The notes under the pieces were generated by a model. It searched no databases and was not told where the DNA came from. It worked only from the letters and a program-made list of their open reading frames with translations. Made by a program: the position numbers and the translations under genes. Below are positions 1 through 5,169 of a DNA stretch of 5,169 nucleotides, piece after piece. Source of the stretch: Peptococcaceae bacterium (GTDB lineage: Bacteria > Bacillota > Peptococcia > Peptococcales > Peptococcaceae); contig JAFXJE010000141.1 in the NCBI GenBank assembly GCA_017532485.1, forward strand, positions 1 through 5,169, written 5' to 3'. Position 1 is the first letter of the stretch. Each line of letters begins with the position of its first letter.

Positions 1-350
1 ACAGTGCCGGGAATACCAGAGGCAAATTCCAAACCACTCAGTCCTGCTTCAGCAGCACGATAAGCAAGCAAAGGCAATGGTACCCCTGCCTCTACTCGAA
101 TAATGCCATTCTCAATATTTAAGTTCACTAAACCACTGCTCGTATTAATGACTGCCAGCTCTGTGCCTTGGTCAGCAGCCAAAAGATTGGAGCCGCCACC
201 GAGCACATAAAATTCTTGCTTCGCATTATGCAGTTCACTCAAAAGTTGTGCTAATTCGACTTGATTTTTCGGCTGATACATAACTTTTGCTGGTCCACCA
301 ATGCGCCAAGTCGTATGTTTACTGAGCAGTTCATGTTCTTTAATTTGCAT
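1..350 (-). CDS. murB: UDP-N-acetylenolpyruvoylglucosamine reductase MurB, N-terminal part (3' end beyond window)
   Basis: MurB is the cytoplasmic FAD flavoenzyme that uses NADPH to reduce UDP-GlcNAc-enolpyruvate to UDP-MurNAc, the second committed step of peptidoglycan precursor synthesis. About 116 residues are visible, of a family length near 300. They show the FAD-binding start of the protein: HTTWRIGGPA (about residues 12-21), VLGGGSNLL (about 49-57) and GLEFASGIPGT (about 106-116), where the frame runs off the left edge. The start is the ATG at 350-348; the frame has a TAA at 359-357, only two codons upstream, so no longer ATG, GTG or TTG start exists. The ATG lies inside the last codons of murC, giving an 11 bp overlap. 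I see no strong Shine-Dalgarno site before it, so translational coupling to murC is likely (inference). The N-terminus before HTTW is short (11 residues) compared with many Gram-positive MurBs. The C-terminal domain, with the catalytic Ser and Glu, is outside the window. Confidence 0.96.
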   Translation of the reverse strand, partial: MQIKEHELLSKHTTWRIGGPAKVMYQPKNQVELAQLLSELHNAKQEFYVLGGGSNLLAADQGTELAVINTSSGLVNLNIENGIIRVEAGVPLPLLAYRAAEAGLSGLEFASGIPGT

Positions 351-1716
351 GGTGTTTTAAGTCTTCAACCAGCTGTGCGGAATTTTGACAGATATTACCT
401 GCACCCATCATCAAAACCAAATCACCTGGTTGAACCTCCTGTACAAGATATTCATTTAGCTTTTCGCGCAAAACTAACTCACTATCTAATCCTGGTGCCA
501 TTTTCTCTAAAATAACTGTACTTTCTGCACCTTCTTCTAAATGCTCACCAGCCGAATAAACTTCGGTCAAAACAATTTTGTCTGCCAAGTCAAAGCTTTC
601 TGCAAATTTTTCAGCAAAAAACATGGTTCTGCTGTAACGATGCGGCTGGAAAACAACAAACAATCTGCCCTCATGCAATTCTCGCGCAGTTTTTATAGTT
701 GCTGCTACTTCTGTAGGATGATGAGCATAATCGTCAACAATTTTTATATTGTTAACCTCTCCCACTAATTGAAAGCGTCTTCTAGCCCCTGTAAATTCCA
801 ACAAACCTGCTGTAATTTCGGCAAAATCCAAGCCTAATTCCAAACCTACAGCAATAGTTGCCAAAGCATTACTGATATTATGCTGCCCCGGTACTCTCAA
901 ATGTACCTCACCTAAGTATTCTTCGCCACGATAAATTTTGCCATAAGTATCCTGACCATCTTGCCACCATTCTTCAGCACGCACTTCGGCATCACGACTA
1001 AACCCATAGGTAATTACCTTACCTGGAGCTAAGTCAATAAGTTTTTTTGTTTCTGCACAATCTATATTCAAAACAGCTACGCCATCTTCGCCTGCCTTTT
1101 GCACAAACTCAACAAAAACTTCACGAATAGCATCTATGTTTTCATAATGGTCTAAATGGTCCTCTTCAATATTAGTCACTACTGTCATCCATGGATATAA
1201 ATGCACAAAAGAACCGTCACTTTCATCAGCTTCTGCTACTAATAAGTCGCTATTGCCACTTTTCGCATTACTGCCAATCTGACTAATTTCGCCACCCACA
1301 ACAATAGTTGGGTCTTTTTGCGCTTTTTCCAACATTAAAGCAATCATGGAAGATGTTGTTGTCTTGCCATGTGCACCAGCAACACAGATAGCTTGTTTAT
1401 CTAACATCAACATCGCCAACATCTGCGAACGATGTATAATTGGAATATTCATCTTCAGAGCTTGCTGCAATTCCTGATTATTTTCACGAATTGCTGTCGA
1501 ACGCACAACCAAATCAATATCTTCGGTAATATTTTCTGCTTTTTGACCAATAAACACTTTAGCGCCTTTTTGCTGCAAGCGTTCTACTACTGCCGAATTT
1601 TTTATATCAGAACCAGAAATTTGATAGCCTAAATCTAATAAAATTTCGGCAATACCACTCATCCCAATTCCACCGATACCTATAAAATAAATATGATTAA
1701 AATTATATTCTCCCAT
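340..1716 (-). CDS. murC: UDP-N-acetylmuramate--L-alanine ligase MurC
   Basis: MurC is a cytoplasmic ATP-dependent Mur ligase that joins L-alanine to UDP-MurNAc, starting the stem peptide. The 458-residue product is full length for the family and shows all three domains. The N-terminal Rossmann-like UDP-binding domain carries GIGGIGMSGIAEIL (13-26). The central ATPase domain has the P-loop GAHGKTTTSS (114-123, Lys118), EADESDGSF (162-170), TNIEEDHLDHY (181-191) and HNISNALA (279-286). The C-terminal domain has GARRRFQ (310-316), DDYAHHPTE (328-336), FQPHRYSR (356-363) and GAGNI (438-442). The AHGKTT form of the P-loop and DDYAHHPTE separate MurC from MurD, MurE and MurF. The ATG at 1716-1714 is preceded directly by an in-frame TGA (1719-1717), so the start is fixed. 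A GGGGG run sits 8 nt upstream. The gene follows murG by 18 bp and its last codons overlap the murB start, which fits one transcript. Nothing looks damaged. Confidence 0.98.
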   Translation of the reverse strand: MGEYNFNHIYFIGIGGIGMSGIAEILLDLGYQISGSDIKNSAVVERLQQKGAKVFIGQKAENITEDIDLVVRSTAIRENNQELQQALKMNIPIIHRSQMLAMLMLDKQAICVAGAHGKTTTSSMIALMLEKAQKDPTIVVGGEISQIGSNAKSGNSDLLVAEADESDGSFVHLYPWMTVVTNIEEDHLDHYENIDAIREVFVEFVQKAGEDGVAVLNIDCAETKKLIDLAPGKVITYGFSRDAEVRAEEWWQDGQDTYGKIYRGEEYLGEVHLRVPGQHNISNALATIAVGLELGLDFAEITAGLLEFTGARRRFQLVGEVNNIKIVDDYAHHPTEVAATIKTARELHEGRLFVVFQPHRYSRTMFFAEKFAESFDLADKIVLTEVYSAGEHLEEGAESTVILEKMAPGLDSELVLREKLNEYLVQEVQPGDLVLMMGAGNICQNSAQLVEDLKHHAN

Positions 1717-1724
1717 TCATACTG

Positions 1725-1729
1725 CCCCC
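1725..1729 (-). promoter_or_regulatory. Ribosome binding site of murC
   Basis: A GGGGG run lies 8 nt before the murC ATG, inside the 18 bp gap after the murG stop codon. It can pair with the CCUCC anti-Shine-Dalgarno core if one G-U pair is allowed. It supports translation starting at 1716 on the same message as murG. Confidence 0.6.
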
Positions 1730-1734
1730 ATTTC

Positions 1735-2844
1735 TCAGCAATATTTCGTAATCAAAGCAGCAATTTCAGCTAAAGCATCCTTTTTTCCTGCCTGAGCAGC
1801 CTGTTCTGCCATTTTCTTTCTTTCTATTGTATTTTCCAAAAGATCAATAATTTCCACACTTAAATTTTCACTATTCAATTCTTTATCCAAAATCATTTTA
1901 GCTGCCCCTTGGTCAACTAAAGCTTGCGCATTGTACTGCTGATGATTTTCCGCCGCAAAAGGATACGGTATTAGAATACTCGCCTTACCACACGCTGTTA
2001 ATTCTGCTAAGTAAGTAGCTCCTGCACGACCTACACAAAAATCAGCTGCAGCCAAAGCATACTGCATTTCATTCAAATAAGGTTTTACCACAATTTGGGG
2101 TTGCTCAGCTAAATCTACACCTTGTTTTTTTATTTCAGCCAAAGTATCATCATAGCTAACATTTCCCGTTAAATGAATAATCTGTAAATTTTTCTGTTCC
2201 AACAATTTTGGATAACTCCGAGCCATCGCCAAATTAATACTTTTCGCCCCACGACTGCCACCACTGACTAATAAGGTCACTTTATCTTCACTAAAACCAA
2301 AATAAGCTAAACCTTCTGCTTTTTTAGCTGTCAAAACCTCACCACGCACAGGCAAGCCTGTTACTTTTACCCGTTCAGGATGAGCAAAATATGACTTTGA
2401 CTCTGCAAAATTGACCATGACACAATCAACCCATTTAGAAAGCAGCTTATTCGTTATTCCTGGCAGGGCATTTTGCTCATGGATCAAAGCAGGCACTCCT
2501 GCCAACTTAGCTGCTAAAACAATGGGGCCACAAACATAGCCGCCTGTACCGACTACTACATCAGGACGAAAATCACGAATTACTTTTCTGGCATCTAAAC
2601 AACCATTAAACGCTTTCATCCCTGCTTTAACCAAAGCAGGGCTTATTTTTCGTGGCAAACCTTCTACACGAATAGTCTGAAACGGAATATCGCCTCTTTT
2701 CCCTACAATATCCATTTCCAAGCCTTTTTCCGTACCTACATAGAGCAATTCACATTCCGGATATTGACTTTTTATATAATCTGCTACAGCTAAAGCGGGA
2801 TAAATATGTCCTCCCGTACCACCACCGGCAAAAAGAATGCGCAT
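1735..2844 (-). CDS. murG: UDP-GlcNAc:undecaprenyl-PP-MurNAc-pentapeptide GlcNAc transferase MurG
   Basis: MurG is a GT-B fold (family GT28) glycosyltransferase on the inner face of the membrane. It moves GlcNAc from UDP-GlcNAc onto lipid I to form lipid II. From the chosen start the protein has 369 residues, a normal length. The N-terminal acceptor domain has the glycine-rich loop GGGTGGHIYPALAV (7-20), a second loop VVGTGGYVCGP (97-107), and HEQNALPGITNK (122-133). The C-terminal donor domain has LLVSGGSRGAKSIN (191-204), GRAGATYLAELTACGK (272-287) and the nucleotide-sugar binding tail AENHQQYNAQAL (298-309). The second-domain loop reads GGSRGA where many MurGs have GGSQGA. Two starts are possible after an in-frame TAG at 2856-2854: GTG at 2853 and ATG at 2844. 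The ATG is chosen because AGGTGA sits 5 nt before it, and the GTG would fall inside that site. A candidate promoter precedes the gene in the 78 bp gap after ftsW; murC follows 18 bp later. Confidence 0.98.
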   Translation of the reverse strand: MRILFAGGGTGGHIYPALAVADYIKSQYPECELLYVGTEKGLEMDIVGKRGDIPFQTIRVEGLPRKISPALVKAGMKAFNGCLDARKVIRDFRPDVVVGTGGYVCGPIVLAAKLAGVPALIHEQNALPGITNKLLSKWVDCVMVNFAESKSYFAHPERVKVTGLPVRGEVLTAKKAEGLAYFGFSEDKVTLLVSGGSRGAKSINLAMARSYPKLLEQKNLQIIHLTGNVSYDDTLAEIKKQGVDLAEQPQIVVKPYLNEMQYALAAADFCVGRAGATYLAELTACGKASILIPYPFAAENHQQYNAQALVDQGAAKMILDKELNSENLSVEIIDLLENTIERKKMAEQAAQAGKKDALAEIAALITKYC

Positions 2845-2849
2845 CAGGT

Positions 2850-2855
2850 TCACCT
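2850..2855 (-). promoter_or_regulatory. Ribosome binding site that decides the murG start
   Basis: AGGTGA matches the anti-Shine-Dalgarno end of 16S rRNA and lies 5 nt before the ATG at 2844-2842. The competing in-frame GTG at 2853-2851 is part of this site and has no comparable site upstream of it. This favours a protein beginning MRILFAGGG, the usual MurG N-terminus, rather than one with the extra residues MNL. Confidence 0.8.
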
Positions 2856-2887
2856 ACACTTATTTTCAAAGTTTTCTCTTATTTCTA

Positions 2888-2915
2888 ATTATATTTAATC
2901 ATAGCTTTACCTCAA
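2888..2915 (-). promoter_or_regulatory. Candidate sigma-A-type promoter for murG-murC-murB
   Basis: On the minus strand TTGAGG (2915-2910, four of six matches to TTGACA) is followed by a 16 bp spacer and a perfect TATAAT (2893-2888). Transcription would start near 2881, leaving a leader of about 37 nt before the murG ATG. It lies in the widest gap of the window, between ftsW and murG, where an internal dcw promoter would make sense. There is no extended -10 TG. The gap is very AT-rich, so a chance match cannot be excluded; this is a motif-based inference. Confidence 0.5.
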
Positions 2916-2938
2916 TATGCAATTATTTTTTTGCATAT
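2915..2938 (-). repeat. Perfect 8-bp inverted repeat across the ftsW stop codon
   Basis: ATATGCAA (2915-2922) and TTGCATAT (2931-2938) are exact reverse complements separated by 8 bases. One arm encodes the last residues of FtsW, the TAA stop lies in the loop, and the other arm ends on the first base of the candidate -35 of the murG promoter. In RNA it would form an AU-rich hairpin without a following U-tract on either strand, so it is not a standard intrinsic terminator. It could be a weak mRNA 3' structure, a protein-binding dyad, or chance in AT-rich sequence. Confidence 0.45.
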
Positions 2939-4011
2939 CGTGACATATTTAAAATAAAGCCTACTGTCCCTAGCATAAAAATTAAAGATGTTCCACCATA
3001 ACTAATGAAAGGCAGTGTAATACCAGTAACTGGCAAAGCTCCTACTGCTACACCAATATTGATAGCTGCTTGAATACCAACAACTGCCGTTAAACCAAAA
3101 GCTGTCAAAGCTTTAAAACGGTCTTCAATATTGCTGGCAATATGAAAACCTCGCCAAACAAACATACAAAACATAAAGATTACAAACAACGCCCCGATAA
3201 AGCCCAATTCTTCACCAATAATAGAAAAAATAAAATCTGTATGGCGTTCAGGCAAATATAATAATTTTTGACGGCTATTACCCAATCCTACCCCAAAAAG
3301 CCAACCTGAACCCAAAGCATATAAGGATTGAACAGCTTGATAACCTGTATTCAAAGGATCGGCAAATGGGTCAAGAAAAGCCAAAATTCTATTCCAACGG
3401 TAAGGTTTGGCTATAATCAAAGCAGCAACAGCTATTCCACCAGCAATAATTGTTCCGACTATATGTCGTATTTTAGCTCCTGCCACAATCAACATACAAA
3501 ATAAAGCACCCAATAAAGTAACAGCTGTCCCTAAATCTTCAATGACAATTAAAACTGGAATAACCAACATCAAAAGTCCAGTAGCTAAATAACCTTTTAA
3601 ACTATGCAAAGAGCGCTTGCTCATATTTGCCAGCCAGTACGCAAAGAAAACTATCGTTACGGGTTTGGCTACTTCTGCTGGGGCAAATCTAATACTGGAA
3701 GTCCCTAACCAACGCTTGGCACCATTTACCTCTACACCTACAACTAAAACCAAAAGCATCAAAACAATACAAATAAAAAAACCAGGCAAGGCTAGTTCTT
3801 TGATAACTTCAGGCTTAACAACCATCATAGCTATCAAAGCTACTAAACCTAAAAGGCAGTTAAACAATTGCTTCTTAAAAAAATAAAAAGCATCATCATA
3901 ATGCAGAAGAGCATCATAGGAACTGGCACTTAAAACCATGATTAAACCGATAACCAATAATGCCATAGTAATAAAAAACAACAAATGGTCCGGTTGTCCG
4001 CGTCTTTCCAT
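2923..4011 (-). CDS. ftsW: Lipid II polymerase of the SEDS family, FtsW/SpoVE type
   Basis: This is an integral membrane peptidoglycan glycosyltransferase that polymerises lipid II into glycan strands, normally with a class B penicillin-binding protein. The 362-residue protein is very hydrophobic; about ten membrane segments can be read (roughly 11-30, 51-66, 74-95, 115-129, 140-158, 160-178, 182-201, 265-288, 300-326, 330-356). SEDS motifs include GAKRWLG (97-103), DLGTA (159-163), PYRWNRILAFLDPF (203-216), GYQAVQSLYALGSGWLFGVG (223-242), LYLPERHTDF (251-260) and LPVTGITLPFISYGGTS (326-342). Asp259 in the HTDF motif matches the aspartate known to be essential in FtsW and RodA. Position 107-116 reads SIRFAPAEVA, where FQPSE is more usual, a mild variant. 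The ATG at 4011 has GGGAGG 7 nt upstream. The in-frame TAG upstream is the murD stop itself, so there is no better start. Its place between murD and murG points to FtsW/SpoVE rather than RodA; FtsW and SpoVE cannot be told apart here. Confidence 0.95.
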   Translation of the reverse strand: MERRGQPDHLLFFITMALLVIGLIMVLSASSYDALLHYDDAFYFFKKQLFNCLLGLVALIAMMVVKPEVIKELALPGFFICIVLMLLVLVVGVEVNGAKRWLGTSSIRFAPAEVAKPVTIVFFAYWLANMSKRSLHSLKGYLATGLLMLVIPVLIVIEDLGTAVTLLGALFCMLIVAGAKIRHIVGTIIAGGIAVAALIIAKPYRWNRILAFLDPFADPLNTGYQAVQSLYALGSGWLFGVGLGNSRQKLLYLPERHTDFIFSIIGEELGFIGALFVIFMFCMFVWRGFHIASNIEDRFKALTAFGLTAVVGIQAAINIGVAVGALPVTGITLPFISYGGTSLIFMLGTVGFILNMSRYAKK

Positions 4012-4018
4012 GAGCTTT

Positions 4019-4024
4019 CCTCCC
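4019..4024 (-). promoter_or_regulatory. Strong ribosome binding site of ftsW
   Basis: GGGAGG lies 7 nt before the ATG at 4011-4009, within the 33 bp gap after the murD stop. It is the strongest Shine-Dalgarno match in the window and fixes the ftsW start. The short gap with no terminator supports co-transcription with murD. Confidence 0.8.
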
Positions 4025-4044
4025 TTCTGCTTTATAGTTTGGCT

Positions 4045-5169
4045 CTATAAGTTTTGCACTAAGGATTTAAATAAATCGCCTCGTTCTTCAAAACTTTTGA
4101 ACATATCCCAACTGGCACAAGCAGGTGAAAGCAAAACTAAATCGCCTTCCTGAGCTTGAGCTGCAGCCGTCGCAACTGCCTCTTCAAAAGTTTGGACTAC
4201 AGTATAAGCCGTAAAACCTACTTTATCTAAAGCCTCTTTCAATTCTTCCTTTGCTTGCCCCAATAGAACAGCAGCTTTTACTTGTTGTTTGACCACACCA
4301 GCCAATTCTGTAAAATCACTGCCTTTGTTTTTACCACCTAAAATGACAATAATCGGCTGCTGATACGCAACTAATGCTTTCATCGTCGCATCAGGATTTG
4401 TCCCTTTGGAGTCATTTACATATTGGACACCACGCACTGTTCTTACTGGTTCCATGCGATGTTCAACACCAGCAAAACTACGCAATACAGCTGCAATTTT
4501 TTCCCGTGGTACACCAGCAGCAAAAGCTACTGCTGTCGCTCCCATAGCATTTTCTAAATTATGGGCACCTTTTATTTTTAATTCTTCAGCTGCACAAATT
4601 TCCAAAGTCTCACCATTATAGGTTAAACAAATCATGCCGTTTTCTAAATAAACTCCTTCTTCTAGTTTATTCTTTTGGCTAAAGAATATAACTTTTGCCT
4701 TAGCATTTGGAGCTAGATTTCTTAATGCTGTATCATCATAATTTAAGACAAGATAGTCCTCTGCCCCCTGTGCCGCAAAAATACGAGCTTTGGCAGCTAA
4801 ATATCCTGCCATATCTCCATGACGATCCAAGTGGTCAGGTGTCAAATTTAACATTAATGCAATATGCGGACAAAAGCTTGTCGTCGTTTCCAGCTGAAAA
4901 CTGCTTACTTCAGCTACAATTACACTTTCTGCCGATAAATCTTCGACCGCACTAATTAAAGGAATACCAATATTACCACCGACAAAAACATCTTCTTTAA
5001 CAGTTTTCATCAATTCGCCTACCAAGGTAGTGGTAGTTGTTTTGCCATTAGTACCAGTAATCGCCAAAAACGGAGCATGGGCATAGCGATAAGCCAATTC
5101 CAATTCACCTAACACAGGAATTCCCATTTCTTGTGCTTGAACCAATGGTGGAATAGACAAAGGTACACC
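4045..5169 (-). CDS. murD: UDP-N-acetylmuramoyl-L-alanine--D-glutamate ligase MurD (5' end beyond window)
   Basis: MurD is the cytoplasmic ATP-dependent ligase that adds D-glutamate to UDP-MurNAc-L-Ala. The window holds 374 residues of a family length near 450. The frame is open to the right edge, where it reads GVPLSIPPL, matching the family's SPGVP motif, so roughly the first 75-80 residues of the UDP-binding domain are missing. Visible motifs, numbered from the first visible residue, are the P-loop TGTNGKTTTT (38-47, Lys43), GGNIGIPL (64-71), EVSSFQLE (87-94), NLTPDHLDRHG (108-118), AAKARIF with the lysine expected to be carbamylated (Lys127), HNLENAMGA (203-211), EHRMEPV (236-242), NDSKGTNPDAT (252-262), LGGKNKGSDF (277-286) and LLSPACASWDMF (346-357). 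EVSSFQLE and NDSKGTNPDAT identify MurD among the Mur ligases. The TTG at 5160 is not a real start. The TAG stop precedes ftsW by 33 bp. Confidence 0.98.
   Translation of the reverse strand, partial: GVPLSIPPLVQAQEMGIPVLGELELAYRYAHAPFLAITGTNGKTTTTTLVGELMKTVKEDVFVGGNIGIPLISAVEDLSAESVIVAEVSSFQLETTTSFCPHIALMLNLTPDHLDRHGDMAGYLAAKARIFAAQGAEDYLVLNYDDTALRNLAPNAKAKVIFFSQKNKLEEGVYLENGMICLTYNGETLEICAAEELKIKGAHNLENAMGATAVAFAAGVPREKIAAVLRSFAGVEHRMEPVRTVRGVQYVNDSKGTNPDATMKALVAYQQPIIVILGGKNKGSDFTELAGVVKQQVKAAVLLGQAKEELKEALDKVGFTAYTVVQTFEEAVATAAAQAQEGDLVLLSPACASWDMFKSFEERGDLFKSLVQNL

Noticed and set aside
261..768. Plus-strand open frames of 84 and 75 codons opposite murB and murC
   Set aside because: They lie antisense to well-supported genes, show no recognisable domain, and have the cysteine- and phenylalanine-rich composition expected of antisense reading.
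2845..2855. AGGT-GA-ACCT palindrome over the murG ribosome site as a regulatory hairpin
   Set aside because: The 2-base loop is too small for a stable 4-bp hairpin.
2915..2938. Intrinsic terminator after ftsW
   Set aside because: The stem is AU-rich with an 8-base loop, and no T-run follows it on either strand.
4032..4050. Inverted repeat TTATAG / CTATAA around the murD stop
   Set aside because: Only 6 bp of mostly AT pairs with a 7-base loop and no T-tract; easily chance in AT-rich DNA.
4032..4060. Promoter before ftsW based on TATAAA in the murD-ftsW gap
   Set aside because: No acceptable -35 hexamer lies 16-18 bp upstream (at best three of six matches), and the gap is short enough for simple read-through.
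3407..4153. Plus-strand open frames of 61, 89 and 71 codons opposite ftsW and the end of murD
   Set aside because: These are rich in Thr, Lys and Ile, as expected when a hydrophobic membrane protein gene is read on the opposite strand; no motif or gene context supports them.
4406..4955. Plus-strand open frames of 71 and 82 codons opposite murD
   Set aside because: Fully antisense to conserved MurD motifs and without recognisable protein features.
5158..5160. TTG as the start of murD
   Set aside because: The frame stays open to the window edge and the upstream codons encode GVP, part of the conserved SPGVP motif, so the true start is outside the window.

Overview
The window is a segment of a division and cell wall (dcw) cluster, with every gene on the minus strand. 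Transcription runs from the right edge to the left edge in the order murD (5' end cut off), ftsW/spoVE-type lipid II polymerase, murG, murC, murB (3' end cut off). No RNA gene, mobile element, CRISPR array, long repeat or intrinsic terminator is visible. The plus-strand open frames lie opposite these genes and look like shadows.

The DNA is AT-rich, with purine-rich Shine-Dalgarno sites before ftsW, murG and murC. The order murD-ftsW/spoVE-murG-murC-murB is typical of Bacillota. Protein details such as the MurG segment VEGLPRKISP and the MurD segment SPACASWDMF resemble, from memory, the Negativicutes (a Phascolarctobacterium-like anaerobe would fit). The taxon is an inference and was not tested by any search.

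Layout, right to left: murD 5169-4045 (open at the window edge); 33 bp gap; ftsW 4011-2923; 78 bp gap; murG 2844-1735; 18 bp gap; murC 1716-340; 11 bp overlap; murB 350-1 (open at the window edge). The only notable non-coding stretch is the 78 bp gap before murG. It holds a good candidate sigma-A-type promoter (TTGAGG, 16 bp, TATAAT), and a perfect 8-bp inverted repeat that spans the ftsW stop codon and touches the -35 element.

The genes act in one pathway. MurB reduces UDP-GlcNAc-enolpyruvate to UDP-MurNAc, MurC adds L-Ala and MurD adds D-Glu. After later steps encoded elsewhere, MurG adds GlcNAc to lipid I to make lipid II, and FtsW polymerises lipid II into glycan strands at the membrane. 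All visible catalytic motifs are intact, so this is an ordinary functional core region. I found no sign of a new biological system. The observations worth checking are the internal promoter with its dyad, the MurG start choice, and the murC-murB overlap.
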